A stretch of 64,000 nt of DNA from Puia sp. (GTDB taxonomy: Bacteria > Bacteroidota > Bacteroidia > Chitinophagales > Chitinophagaceae). Each line of letters begins with the position of its first letter. Position 1 is the stretch's first letter. The position numbers and the translations under genes were made by a program. The stretch is taken from the NCBI GenBank assembly GCA_031292515.1, contig JARLGZ010000247.1, positions 104,193-168,192 on the forward strand, written 5' to 3'. The notes beneath the pieces were generated by a model. The model saw only the letters and a program-made list of their open reading frames with translations, was not told the origin of the DNA and did not search any database. Shown here piece by piece: positions 1-9,242 of the stretch.

Positions 1-870
1 GTACATAGACTACCAGACGGGCGGGAAATTGTTTCATCGACCAGCTATTTTACTTATCGGACCGACACGACTGAAATTCTCGGGGACCAGATCGGTGCCG
101 ATTACCATGTTGTGCAAAATCGCGAGGCGTTTTCGTTCTTCGATGCCATTGCCGGAAAAGACGGGGTATATTATGAGACCGCTGGAGCATTGGGGAAAGG
201 CGAGCGGATTTTCATTACCGCGAAGCTACCCGGTTTCATCAAAATAGGGGCAGACGACCTAATCGAAAAGTACCTGTTTTTGACGACCTCACACGATGGG
301 AAATCGAGTATTACGGCCGCCTTCACCCCCGTTCGGATTGTTTGCAATAACACCCTGACCGCAGCGCTGCAGGATTGTTCCAACACCGTTACAATTAAAC
401 ATACCTTGAATGCATCTGCCCAGTTAAAATCCGCTCATCGGATCATGGGCATGATCAACACCCTTGCACCGATGTACGAGGAGCTTTTTAACGTTTGGGC
501 AAAAATTCCTGTCACCGTTAACGAGATGACCCGGATGATCGTATTGGCACTGGCTCCTAACAAGGAAACCATCGACAACGTTTTGAGCGGCCAAGAGGAC
601 GAGAATTCAAGCGCATTTAAGAATATCGTTCGTGATGCGCTCGGGTATGCCTTAATCAGCGAAACCCAACAGCTTACGGCTACCCGCCAAACGCTCTATG
701 GGGTGTACAACGCGGTCACCGGCTACTTTCAGAATGTGCGCGACTACAAGGATACCGACGCGAAAATGAAATCGATCATCTATGCGGGGACCGCTCAAGG
801 GCGCACCCAGACGATTTTTCGGTTGTGTGAGGGGTTTGCCAAGAGCGGGCCGTCCTCTATTGGTTTATAA
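1..870 (+). CDS. DUF932 phage/plasmid-like protein, 5' end outside window
   Basis: The frame is open from base 1, so the true start lies to the left; the GTG at 112 is internal. The visible 289 residues carry the DUF932 pattern of large plasmid and phage proteins: a YRTDTTEILGDQIG segment, then FSFFDAIAGKDG and a GKGERIFITAKLP strand. DUF932 proteins are common beside PRTRC and ssb genes on large plasmids and integrative elements; their biochemical role is not established. The next gene starts 44 bp later behind a weak hairpin, so the two may be cotranscribed. Family assignment is fairly secure; function is unknown. Confidence 0.8.
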   Translation, partial: VHRLPDGREIVSSTSYFTYRTDTTEILGDQIGADYHVVQNREAFSFFDAIAGKDGVYYETAGALGKGERIFITAKLPGFIKIGADDLIEKYLFLTTSHDGKSSITAAFTPVRIVCNNTLTAALQDCSNTVTIKHTLNASAQLKSAHRIMGMINTLAPMYEELFNVWAKIPVTVNEMTRMIVLALAPNKETIDNVLSGQEDENSSAFKNIVRDALGYALISETQQLTATRQTLYGVYNAVTGYFQNVRDYKDTDAKMKSIIYAGTAQGRTQTIFRLCEGFAKSGPSSIGL

Positions 871-914
871 CATCAAAACCGGGGGCGCAGCCGGTAAAAG
901 GGGCGCACTTTTTT

Positions 915-1268
915 ATGAATCCACGGATAAAAAAAGCTACCATTGAAGCGGCCCAGTCCGTTAGCCGCACCCCAGATAGGGTATTGCACAACATTCCCTT
1001 GTTCGACGAACAAGAAATTGCACCGAGTATTTTCTACGGTATCGATCACCGGGGCTTTGCGAGGTTATACGATTTCGAATGGTTTTTGGGATACGCGGGT
1101 CCACCGGATTCGCCCCCCTATTCAAAATATGTCGTTTCCATTTTTGGCAAACTTTCGCCGCGGCGCAGTTGGAAACGGGCGAAATATGCGTGTCAGACAT
1201 CGGCGAATGGTGCTTTGCTTGAAAGGGGATTAGCCCTTTGTGCAAAACTGGCTGCTCGCCGGACGTAA
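915..1268 (+). CDS. Hypothetical protein, homologous to the C-terminal half of the 20026-20745 protein
   Basis: A 117-residue protein of unknown function. Residues 28-110 align by eye with the C-terminal half of the 239-residue protein at 20026: LFDEQEIAPSIFYGI against LFQEREVLPGIYFAI, and YVVSIFGKL against YRVQIHGEI, then a shared Q-x-x-AN-x-x-LL pattern. The N-terminal half of the same long protein matches the next gene (1330-1779), so here the two halves are separate genes in reversed order. The start is chosen because the ATG follows a GCGCACTTTTTT run, a junction also seen at other genes here. A shorter overlapping frame (943-1233) is less likely. It may share a transcript with the DUF932 gene. 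Confidence 0.65.
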   Translation: MNPRIKKATIEAAQSVSRTPDRVLHNIPLFDEQEIAPSIFYGIDHRGFARLYDFEWFLGYAGPPDSPPYSKYVVSIFGKLSPRRSWKRAKYACQTSANGALLERGLALCAKLAARRT

Positions 1269-1329
1269 TCGCCCGAGGTATACGATCTTGGACGGAGGTT
1301 TCCCAATAGCTAATCATTAATTGCATAAT

Positions 1330-1779
1330 ATGAGCGTTGAATTGACAAATGGGAGCCCATATACGGTCCTCTCAATACCCGAATGGACAGGATTCGCAAA
1401 AAGGACAGAGATTGTTGTTGAAAATTGTTTCCCGAGAGAGGGCTTTTACGGCTATCGGGAGCGGGGGAGGCAGGATCTCGCTTATTCACCTGTTGTGGGC
1501 GAGTTAGAAATGTATCTTTTGTTTGAAGGTCATGACCTTCCTTTTACGCTCGACGTGGAATTAGGCTGCTCCCGTCTGCTCGGTGTTTTCAATTTTATCT
1601 GCGATTCCCCAGACGAACTAAGGAAGAACATTAAGCAGTATTGTATCAACCCATCTTTTGAAAAGTTTCGGCGAATGCTGTATATGTCGTGGAGATTACG
1701 CAACGCCCATGAGCCGAAGTCTACCTTTCTTTTCCCGGAATGCCTTACACAGTCCAAACTTTTTTGCTATCACCTTTGA
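1330..1779 (+). CDS. Hypothetical protein, homologous to the N-terminal half of the 20026-20745 protein
   Basis: A 149-residue protein of unknown function. It aligns with residues about 10-145 of the protein at 20026: EIVV, then FEGHDLPFTLDV against FAGHNLPINVYI, FNFICDSPDELRKNIKQYC against FNFHSADPDALKLFIQQHC, and FLFP near its end against ALFP. It stops where the C-terminal domain of the long homologue would begin. A TTG at 1321 would add three residues; the ATG at 1330 is preferred. A strong hairpin terminator follows at 1815. The upstream neighbour carries the other half of the family. Confidence 0.65.
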   Translation: MSVELTNGSPYTVLSIPEWTGFAKRTEIVVENCFPREGFYGYRERGRQDLAYSPVVGELEMYLLFEGHDLPFTLDVELGCSRLLGVFNFICDSPDELRKNIKQYCINPSFEKFRRMLYMSWRLRNAHEPKSTFLFPECLTQSKLFCYHL

Positions 1780-1814
1780 CCCAACCCACATACCGGCATC
1801 ATCCTCGGCGCGGA

Positions 1815-1847
1815 AAAAGGATAGGCAGATCGAATGCCTATCCTTTT
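1815..1847 (+). terminator. Perfect 13-bp hairpin with GATCGAA loop
   Basis: AAAAGGATAGGCA pairs exactly with TGCCTATCCTTTT around a GATCGAA loop, followed by A/T-rich sequence. It lies after 1330-1779 and 43 bp before hairpin leader copy 1. Three further hairpins (2691, 21877, 24106) keep the same loop with different stems, so they form a family. A terminator role is inferred. Confidence 0.7.
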
Positions 1848-1890
1848 AAAATGGACCTGAAAAAATCTACGAAGGGGTGAAAAGACTTTA

Positions 1891-2030
1891 CAAATGTACG
1901 GATTAGCCGACGACGACTTGCAAGGAACTACGGCATAAACACCAAGCCACCACGCAATCCGTTCCTTTATTCCGTTCCTCCTTGCTTCGAACCGGCTGAA
2001 TCCGTGCCGAGGGTGAATATTTTTTCACCT
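1891..2030 (+). promoter_or_regulatory. Long imperfect hairpin leader, copy 1 (candidate single-strand-DNA promoter)
   Basis: Nested stems from 1898 to 2005: ACGGATT/AATCCGT, AGCCG/CGGCT, GCAAGGA/TCCTTGC, ACGG/CCGT and ATAAA/TTTAT. The outer stem carries an A-T pair where copies 5 and 6 have G-C, a compensatory change. On the minus strand TACATTTG (1898-1891) fits the Bacteroidota -7 box at the base of the left arm, with TTG 22 nt upstream of it on that strand. A short GGTGAA/TTCACC hairpin follows (2012-2029), 15 bp before the ATG at 2045. Confidence 0.75.
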
Positions 2031-2044
2031 ACAAATTATTAATT

Positions 2045-2494
2045 ATGGAAAAAACAAAACAGGTAACTGATTGCATCCTTATTAAGGCCTCCGACACCAG
2101 CGAATGGGACTATTGCAACTTTGCGCTCATTTCTTGTCCTGCTGAATGGAAAATCTTGTTGAAAAGGCGGCTCGAACAGATCAAGCCTTTCGAAAGCGAT
2201 TCATCCTTTAGGGCGCTCGTATTTTGGGATTTCAACGTTGATTTCTTGCAAAATAGGACACGTGCATCGGACGATGAAATCGTTGACGAAGAGACTTTTT
2301 TCGAGGAGAAAAATTGGCAGTACGTAGTATTGAATAATAATGAATTTGATGAGATTGCCAGGCCAGAAAACAAAATCCGGGCTCATCAACTCGTTCTATA
2401 CAGTCGGGGAACGGCAAAATTCCAGGCTTGGGGGGAACACACAAACGAAGAATTTACCACGGAAGAATTCAGTATCGATGATCTCTTGGCATAG
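2045..2494 (+). CDS. Hypothetical acidic protein (hairpin-leader cassette)
   Basis: A 149-residue protein I do not recognise. It begins MEKTKQVTDCILIKASD and is rich in acidic residues, including a DDEIVDEETFFEEK stretch and an acidic C-terminus ending SIDDLLA. There is no signal peptide or membrane segment. It stands alone behind hairpin leader copy 1, whose CACCTACAAATTATT segment lies immediately before the ATG. Position in the putative leading region, single-gene organisation and acidity make a DNA-mimic or anti-defence role conceivable; this is only inference. Confidence 0.6.
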   Translation: MEKTKQVTDCILIKASDTSEWDYCNFALISCPAEWKILLKRRLEQIKPFESDSSFRALVFWDFNVDFLQNRTRASDDEIVDEETFFEEKNWQYVVLNNNEFDEIARPENKIRAHQLVLYSRGTAKFQAWGEHTNEEFTTEEFSIDDLLA

Positions 2495-3145
2495 TTGCTT
2501 AGTGTCCTGCAAGAGGTAAAGCGTTCCTGTGTCGGCAGCGCATGCAGCAATGGAGGTGTGTCCGGCAGGGATTCAACCCCTGTCCAGATCTTTGCCCTCG
2601 AAAGGAGCGTGCGCTCCATCGGCAGGCTGTCGGGTCTTGGCTATTTCAGTTATTCCTGCCTTCGGGTCGGAGATTGACCACTGCTGCGGAAAACCGGAAG
2701 GCGGATCGAACGCCTTCCGGTTTACGGGTGATTCGAGCAGCTGTGCTTCTTCTTGCTCCTTCATCTTATTCAAATGCCAATTAGTTACGAGCAGACCGTA
2801 GACATCCGCCCGTCTTGGCTTTAGGTGCTTTTCAGGTATAGTGCTGCGCGTGCATGAAAAGCCGACTTCAGAAAATGAAACCTTTTTTTCATCCGCTGAA
2901 CTCGGATAAATTTTGAATAAATGTTAAAAGACGGGTACAAAACTGTGTTTTTATACGGGGAACAGGCGTGTTAAAACGCCATTTTTTTATGTCAAAACGC
3001 TATTTTTTATGAAAGGGCAACTGGGTATTCGACATTTGGCAAGCCCCTGAAATAGTATCGTATGACTGAAATGAATAATTCGACTGTGGTATTTTAGAAC
3101 CACACAGGAATGGAGCGGCCTCAAAAAAAGTGAGTTTCCTATCGC
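2495..3145. other. Intergenic stretch without a recognisable gene
   Basis: No convincing coding frame was found. It contains the GATCGAA-loop hairpin at 2691-2723, a small hairpin around 2568-2590 (GGCAGGG/CCCTGTCC type) and an AT-rich tract from about 2880 onward that leads into the promoter of the RHS locus. It marks the change from GC-richer element sequence to the RHS locus. Confidence 0.5.
2691..2723 (+). terminator. Perfect 13-bp hairpin with GATCGAA loop
   Basis: AAACCGGAAGGCG pairs exactly with CGCCTTCCGGTTT around GATCGAA. It has the same loop as the hairpins at 1815, 21877 and 24106. Unlike those it is not followed by a long hairpin leader, which suggests a leader and gene were lost where the RHS locus now sits. 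Confidence 0.6.
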
Positions 3146-3153
3146 TACATTTG
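3146..3153 (+). promoter_or_regulatory. Bacteroidota -7 promoter box TACATTTG
   Basis: TACATTTG matches TAnnTTTG 57 bp before the ATG at 3211. No clear -33 TTG is seen at the usual spacing, so this is a partial match. It would drive the 3211-13878 RHS locus. Confidence 0.45.
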
Positions 3154-3210
3154 AAATGCGACGGCATTTTTTGCTGGATGGCCAACTCCTAACCGCTCAA
3201 CCTGCTTCTT

Positions 3211-4659
3211 ATGAGATACATCGTAGGGCTTCTGCTACTACTATTATGCACATGTGGCGTGTATGCACAGGACCAAGCCGATCCTACAGCCAAAGTAGTC
3301 AACTTCCCTTCAAAGTTTTTTACTCGCATTCAGCAGAAAACCTCCACTCTTAGTGCAGAACTCACCCGACAGACCGAAAAATACCTGACAAAACTTGCGA
3401 AACGCGAAGACAAGCTGAGGCGGAAAATTGCAAAGTTGGATTCTGCCTCAGCCGCAAACTTACCTCCGAGTCAATACGCAGCACTGGCGAACAAGCTAAG
3501 AATGGATTCCGGACGCGCGGTGGCGTCTTCAGGTGAATACATGCCCGGCATTGATAGTTTAAAAGGGGGACTTTCGTTTCTGAGTCAAAATCCCAATATT
3601 CTGGGTGCAAATTCAGCCATGAAGGGTCAACTACGAAAATCGTTTACTCAATTCAATCAGCTTCAGGCCAAAATGCAAGATGCCGACGCCATCAAGCAGT
3701 ATGTTCAAGATCGGCAGGCTCAAATCAAACAATATCTCCTTAGTAAGTTCACGACCCTTCCTCCAGGTATCGCCAACCAAACGCAAGCTATCCGACAAGA
3801 GACGTATTACCTCTCTGCTCAACTAAAAGAGTATAAAGACATGTTGAATTCCCCCGATCAACTTACGGAAAAGGCCCTCGCCATTTTGGAGAAACTTCCG
3901 CAATTTCAAAATTATATGAAGGCCAATGGCCAATTGGGATCCCTGTTCAGCCTTCCGGGTAACTATAACAGTACCACGGCGCTGGAGGGTCTACAGAATA
4001 AAGATCAGGTTGTTGCTTTAATGACGGGACAGTTTTCCGGTGGTGGCCCCGATCCTCTTTCCATGATCCAGCAAAATGTGCAAGCTGGACAAAGCCAACT
4101 GGACAATTTCAAGAACAAATTAGCTGCCCTGGGACCTGGCAGCGGTGATATGGAAATGCCGAATTTTAAACCCTCCCGGCAAAAGACGAAAACTTTCCTA
4201 AAACGTCTGGAGTATTCGACCGACTTTCAAACTACCTCTACCAGTTATTATTTTCCAACAACCACTGATTTAGGGCTCAATGTTGGTTACCGAGTTTCAG
4301 ACAAGAGTACAATCGGTATTGGGGCAGCCTATAAAATTGGCTGGGGGAATGGCTTTCAGCACATGGCACTTAGCAGTCAAGGTGCAGATATCAGGTCGTT
4401 TATCGACGTGAAAATAAAGGGAGGTTTTTCAGCAACAGCCGGCCTCGAATACAATTACCAACAGCTTATTAGTTCCTTTCAACAGATCCGCAACCTATCG
4501 GACTGGTCAAAGAGCGGCTTGGTTGGAATTAGTAAAGCCGTGTCTATGAAAAATTCCGTTTTCAAACAGACAAAGCTCCAGCTATTGTGGGATGTTCTCA
4601 GCTTTTCACAACGCCCACGCTCGCAGCCTTTTAAATTTCGGGTTGGTTATTCATTTTAA
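3211..4659 (+). CDS. Secreted coiled-coil protein with a C-terminal beta-barrel-like region
   Basis: A 482-residue protein with a signal peptide (MRYIVGLLLLLLCTCGVYAQ). Residues about 30-300 are helical and rich in Q, K and L, probably coiled coil. Residues about 320-482 alternate in an outer-membrane beta-strand manner and end FKFRVGYSF, with the terminal aromatic typical of outer-membrane proteins. It is 9 bp upstream of the first RHS gene, so all four genes to 13571 are likely one operon. I infer an outer-membrane anchoring or export role for the RHS proteins; no named family is claimed. Confidence 0.75.
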   Translation: MRYIVGLLLLLLCTCGVYAQDQADPTAKVVNFPSKFFTRIQQKTSTLSAELTRQTEKYLTKLAKREDKLRRKIAKLDSASAANLPPSQYAALANKLRMDSGRAVASSGEYMPGIDSLKGGLSFLSQNPNILGANSAMKGQLRKSFTQFNQLQAKMQDADAIKQYVQDRQAQIKQYLLSKFTTLPPGIANQTQAIRQETYYLSAQLKEYKDMLNSPDQLTEKALAILEKLPQFQNYMKANGQLGSLFSLPGNYNSTTALEGLQNKDQVVALMTGQFSGGGPDPLSMIQQNVQAGQSQLDNFKNKLAALGPGSGDMEMPNFKPSRQKTKTFLKRLEYSTDFQTTSTSYYFPTTTDLGLNVGYRVSDKSTIGIGAAYKIGWGNGFQHMALSSQGADIRSFIDVKIKGGFSATAGLEYNYQQLISSFQQIRNLSDWSKSGLVGISKAVSMKNSVFKQTKLQLLWDVLSFSQRPRSQPFKFRVGYSF

Positions 4660-4668
4660 GTCCCTAAC

Positions 4669-7600
4669 ATGAAGAAGAAACATTTTATTACATTCCTTTT
4701 GTCCCTTATTTTGGCCTCGATTATCTGTGAAGGACAAGCTATTGTTAACACTCCTGATTTCGTTCCGCCACCGGCAGATGCCGCCACACTCGGCAAGTAC
4801 GGAGATGTTCCGGTTACGATGAGCAATGGTTCGACAACCATCACCGTGCCAATTTATGATATTAAAACGCCTCGCCTGTCACTTCCCATTGGTTTCAACT
4901 ACAACACTGCTGGCATTAAAGTCGACGATGTTGCCAGTTGGGTGGGTTTGGGCTGGTCCTTAAACGCAGGTGGAGTTATTACCCGCGCTGTTCGTGGTAT
5001 CGATGATCTGGCTACCAAAGGATATTACAATTCAACGGTTCCATTAGCGGTGACAACCTCCTCGACTACCAGTTGGAAATTTTTTCAGGACGTTATGAAT
5101 CAAACGCAGGACGCCGAACCCGACTATTTTTTTTACAACTTTGGTAAATATGCCGGAAAATTTATTTTCAATGAAAGCAAAGTCCCTACCATTATAAACT
5201 ATCAGGATCCATTGAGCATTAAATATACGGGGGCCAACAGCTTCACTATTACCGATGGAGAGGGAAACAACTACTATTTCAACGATGCCGAAACATCCCA
5301 AAGTGGCGTACATCCGTCAGCCGTTGTGCGCACTTACACCTCCTCTTGGTATCTTACCCGCATTGTCTCGAACGACCGGACAGACACAATTAGCTTTACG
5401 TATGCATCCGATGCTGTCTTAGGCCAAGAAACATTTGATTATTACGAGTCCGTAGGACCCTATTACACATCCAGCATTGTCCAAAACGTCTGCAATCTAA
5501 CCTTCAATGCCATAGGACAGGATGGTCGTGGAAGCATTGTGGGAGAGCCCTATACGAATAGCACGCCATTGCGCTTGCAAGAAATTAACTTCAAAAATGG
5601 AAAGGTTCATTTTTATTCTTCTGCCACGCGAGTGGATGTCGGCGGGGTTAGGTTGGATTCGGTCATTGTAAGTAGCTATGATTTCCCGACGAGAACGTAT
5701 ATCCCAATAAAGAAAGTCAAATCCGCTTACGATAACTTCTTTACCTCTCTTCCCAATGTTCCCGCTACATCCCCTTCTCCCTATCGTCTTCGATTGGATA
5801 GCGTAATGATGACGGGAGGGGATAATTACCCTGCAGGAAGGTACAAGTTTTTATATGATTCCACGATGTTGCCTTACATTACCAGCAATGCGAAAGACTG
5901 GTTTGGCTATTACAATGGTAAAATAACAAACGTTTCCCTTATTCCGACGCAAAATATCGTGTTTAGTTCCACACCATACACGGTTGGCAATGGGGACAGG
6001 AGTTGCAATCCTGATTCCATTCAGGCAGGGGTCCTAAAATGGATCTATTATCCTACGGGTGGCTATACGCACTTCACTTACGAGCCAAATAGTTATCAAG
6101 GCAGCTTTCAAGATTATTCGCAGACTGCTTTTGCAAGAGGGACTAGTGTGCAGGCCGATTCCGTGACGTTCACTCCTGCCATTACATCAAATGTTATGGG
6201 CACTCTTACGGTCACTTTTACCGGTTATAACTACTTCGACGTGCACACTCCGCCTTACATTCGAATCGTTAATGTCACCACTGGAGCTGTGGCCACCTAT
6301 TTCGCTATGAGTCCTCAAAACGGATCTGTGGCCTCTATTGCCTATCCACTCATTGCAGGCGATACCTACCGGCTGGCTGCTTATGCATTCGACGACAATA
6401 AGGTTCAATCAAATGTCAACTTGGAATGGCAAACTTTTGACGGCGTCACCGTCCCTGGGGGCGGCCTTCGAGTGAAGCAGACTACGGATTACGATTTTAA
6501 TGGTCGATTTGTTAAAAGTGATCTGTATAAATACGGTGTGGGCGAATCGGGATTTGGATTTCTGCCCTCGTCAGCCATCCTGCTAAACACCAATAGCACG
6601 ACGAGGACCTATCAATATACGTGCCCGGGATGGCCGCAATTTTGTGGCGCTGGACCTTCTGGCGGGTTGTCGAGGGAGACATTTTGTGGATATAGCTTAT
6701 ACGATCAATTTTCCCTTTCGGGACCTCCTGTGAGTTACAGCGAGGTCGCAAAATACCAAGTAGATTCCCTGGGCAATGCCATTGGCAAATCCATCTATGA
6801 CTATACCGTTTACCAAAACAACACTTTATTTGCCTCAGCAAGCTACCAGGAAGGATTTGACATCACGAACTCAGGATGGGCCGGAGGGTTACTGGTTGGT
6901 AAAAGAGATTATGCATGGAAGAGTGGCGTATTCTGGCCTGTTAAGACGACTTCCTTAACTTATACAGGTACGAGCTCCCAGATTGGACGGGGTCTTAAAT
7001 TGGGAGAAAAGAGCGTTTTTGTAAATAACACGCAGCCACTCGATTCTGCAAACGTACAAGGATCTTGCTGGAATGCCATCTATTACTGTTTTGACTATCC
7101 AATATATGGCGGTAGCCAAATGCCCGCTACCCAAACTGTATTGGACTATGACGTAACGGATTCAACAAAATATGTGGTGAGTACAAGGAATACAACTTAT
7201 AATTATGCATTGGGAGACCTTCAACCGGTGACCATTACGGAGAATAGAAGTGATACCGGCTTAAACGTCGTCACCAATTACTATCCGGCAGAATTAAGTT
7301 CTTTAACCGGACTTTCGTCAGGTGAAATAGCGGCCATTGACACCTTAATTGCTCAGCACAATATTACTCCTGTCCTTCAGACACAAACAAATTACGGAAA
7401 TACCGTAACCAGTATTGTAAAGAAACATTATTCGTTATGGAATTCGTTCATGGCACTTCCCGCTAGCGTAGAGGTTCAGAATGGAAGCGCTCCAAGCGAA
7501 ACGAGATTGCAGTTTCTAAAGTATGATCCTTACGGGAATGTGCAGTTAGTCGGCAAATCGGGAGACCTTAAAGTAAGGTACATCTGGGATTATAAAAACT

Positions 7601-8637
7601 CTGTACCGATTGCGGAAGTAAAGAATGGATCGGACACTGCCACAGCGTATACCAGCTTTGAAGCGGACGGCACCGGCAACTGGACACTGCCTGATACTAC
7701 CCGAGTGCGCGGAGATGGTTTTACAGGCACGGTATCGTATGATATGACGGGCAAAACCATTACAAAACTGACAAGTGGTAATTCTTATGTCGTCTCTTAT
7801 TGGGCAAAAAATGGCCCCTTAACGGTCAAATATTATGTTATGGGCCTTGCCTACCCCGCGACAGCAACAGTTGGTATGACCAAGAACGGATGGACGTATT
7901 ATGATTATATTATTCCGGCCACCTCTAAGATCTTACTCATCGGCACTACTTCACATATCGATGAATTGAGACTGTATGCAACCGCTGTGCTTATGAAAAC
8001 ATATACCTACCAGCCTCTTGCCGGAATTACGTGTGCTATCTCAGAGACGAATATTCCTACGTTCTATGAGTATGATCGCCTCAACCGATTAAAAGTTGTT
8101 CGTGATATCGACAGGAACGCTGTAAAGGTTTATGACTATGAGTACCAGGTAAGCCCGCATACGTTCTATAACACTGCAACGCTGCTGAATTATACTAGAA
8201 ACAATTGCGCCATTTGCCTGGTTGGAAGTACAGTTTCTTATACGGTGCCAGCTGGAATGTTCTCCTCTCTGATCAGTCAGGCAGATGCGCAGTCGAAAGC
8301 AATTACCTATGCAAATGTGGCGGGCCAGGCGTATGCCAACGCAAACGGTACTTGTACGACGCCTGCTATTGCACCTATTACGGCAACAAACAGTACTACC
8401 TCTACAATAATGGTAGCATTCGTCAACAATTGCACCGGCACGGAATATGATTTCAGGTTAAGCACTTCTACGGGTACAAATTGGAATACTGTTCCGCAAG
8501 GCACATATACGGTTAGCATTGGAGGTGGAACGGCAACGACGACTTATTATGTGAACGGATTTAGTCAGACAGGTAGTTCTGCAAGTTTCGGAAGTGTTCC
8601 AATGGTAAGTGGATACAATTATTTTCAGGTACATTAA
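4669..8637 (+). CDS. Large secreted RHS/YD-type shell protein with a DUF5977-like C-terminus
   Basis: A 1322-residue protein with a signal peptide ending near CEGQA. The N-terminal region (PPPADAATLGKYGDVPV, then VGLGWSLNAGGVITR) is the characteristic start of Bacteroidota RHS-family shell proteins. YD-like repeats such as YEYDRLNRLKVVRDIDRN occur late in the chain, and a cysteine-containing DUF5977-like segment (QADAQSKAITYANVAGQAYAN) lies near the C-terminus. It lacks the RHS-associated core and toxin tip, which are on the separate protein at 9243. The two may form a shell together; that is inference. Confidence 0.8.
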   Translation: MKKKHFITFLLSLILASIICEGQAIVNTPDFVPPPADAATLGKYGDVPVTMSNGSTTITVPIYDIKTPRLSLPIGFNYNTAGIKVDDVASWVGLGWSLNAGGVITRAVRGIDDLATKGYYNSTVPLAVTTSSTTSWKFFQDVMNQTQDAEPDYFFYNFGKYAGKFIFNESKVPTIINYQDPLSIKYTGANSFTITDGEGNNYYFNDAETSQSGVHPSAVVRTYTSSWYLTRIVSNDRTDTISFTYASDAVLGQETFDYYESVGPYYTSSIVQNVCNLTFNAIGQDGRGSIVGEPYTNSTPLRLQEINFKNGKVHFYSSATRVDVGGVRLDSVIVSSYDFPTRTYIPIKKVKSAYDNFFTSLPNVPATSPSPYRLRLDSVMMTGGDNYPAGRYKFLYDSTMLPYITSNAKDWFGYYNGKITNVSLIPTQNIVFSSTPYTVGNGDRSCNPDSIQAGVLKWIYYPTGGYTHFTYEPNSYQGSFQDYSQTAFARGTSVQADSVTFTPAITSNVMGTLTVTFTGYNYFDVHTPPYIRIVNVTTGAVATYFAMSPQNGSVASIAYPLIAGDTYRLAAYAFDDNKVQSNVNLEWQTFDGVTVPGGGLRVKQTTDYDFNGRFVKSDLYKYGVGESGFGFLPSSAILLNTNSTTRTYQYTCPGWPQFCGAGPSGGLSRETFCGYSLYDQFSLSGPPVSYSEVAKYQVDSLGNAIGKSIYDYTVYQNNTLFASASYQEGFDITNSGWAGGLLVGKRDYAWKSGVFWPVKTTSLTYTGTSSQIGRGLKLGEKSVFVNNTQPLDSANVQGSCWNAIYYCFDYPIYGGSQMPATQTVLDYDVTDSTKYVVSTRNTTYNYALGDLQPVTITENRSDTGLNVVTNYYPAELSSLTGLSSGEIAAIDTLIAQHNITPVLQTQTNYGNTVTSIVKKHYSLWNSFMALPASVEVQNGSAPSETRLQFLKYDPYGNVQLVGKSGDLKVRYIWDYKNSVPIAEVKNGSDTATAYTSFEADGTGNWTLPDTTRVRGDGFTGTVSYDMTGKTITKLTSGNSYVVSYWAKNGPLTVKYYVMGLAYPATATVGMTKNGWTYYDYIIPATSKILLIGTTSHIDELRLYATAVLMKTYTYQPLAGITCAISETNIPTFYEYDRLNRLKVVRDIDRNAVKVYDYEYQVSPHTFYNTATLLNYTRNNCAICLVGSTVSYTVPAGMFSSLISQADAQSKAITYANVAGQAYANANGTCTTPAIAPITATNSTTSTIMVAFVNNCTGTEYDFRLSTSTGTNWNTVPQGTYTVSIGGGTATTTYYVNGFSQTGSSASFGSVPMVSGYNYFQVH

Positions 8638-8651
8638 TTATAGTTACTATT

Positions 8652-9197
8652 ATGAAAAAGATCATTAATATATCCTTATTAGCGTTGACCTTTTCAACAA
8701 CCGGTATTTATTCACTGACGTTCAAAACCCCGGATGGGAATTCTGTTTCTCTTTCCACTTACGCCGGAAACAAAATGGTCATTGTGGTATTCAATCCAAC
8801 CGATAGGGATTTTACGGAGCTTAAGATGCTGGATTCTGTTTACCGGGATTTTCCAACTGTTCATTTTATTGCTGTTCCGGGTATAGACTTTGCCACCGGT
8901 CAGATTGATTCGGTGGCAAAGATCCAGGATTCTTCAATTTCAGTTTTAAAGGCAAATCTGGGACTGAGTATTGCTGTAACAGAGGCTTCCTTTGTGAAAA
9001 AATTTGATACGCTTACTCAACACCCCATTCTTCAATGGTGCACCCATCAGGCGCAGAATACCCACTTTGACCGTGATGTAGAAGCAGAGGGGCAACTTTT
9101 TTTCGTGAATGAAAGCGGAGTCTTGTATAGCGTCATGCCGAAGGAAACCAGTAAAGCACAGATCGAACAGATACTTAATACTACGATTATTCAATAA
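8652..9197 (+). CDS. Thioredoxin-fold (peroxiredoxin/GPx-like) protein lacking the active cysteine
   Basis: A 181-residue protein with a signal peptide and a thioredoxin-like pattern: FKTPDGNSVSLSTYAGNKMVIVVFNPTDRDF, where redoxins normally carry Cys after FNP, and a GPx-like HPILQW segment with a late FFVNESG strand. The peroxidatic/CxxC position is T-D-R, so ordinary redox activity is unlikely. It lies 14 bp after the first RHS gene and 45 bp before the second, in the same direction. A structural or chaperone role in RHS export is possible. The fold assignment is moderate. Confidence 0.6.
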   Translation: MKKIINISLLALTFSTTGIYSLTFKTPDGNSVSLSTYAGNKMVIVVFNPTDRDFTELKMLDSVYRDFPTVHFIAVPGIDFATGQIDSVAKIQDSSISVLKANLGLSIAVTEASFVKKFDTLTQHPILQWCTHQAQNTHFDRDVEAEGQLFFVNESGVLYSVMPKETSKAQIEQILNTTIIQ

Positions 9198-9242
9198 AGC
9201 CCATTGGCATTGTAATTCAGCTGGACATAAACCTCCATTATT

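Noticed and set aside
2529-2801. Overlapping frames between 2495 and 2801
   Set aside because: Several frames overlap on both strands and run through the GATCGAA hairpin at 2691; none has a start region or protein-like composition.
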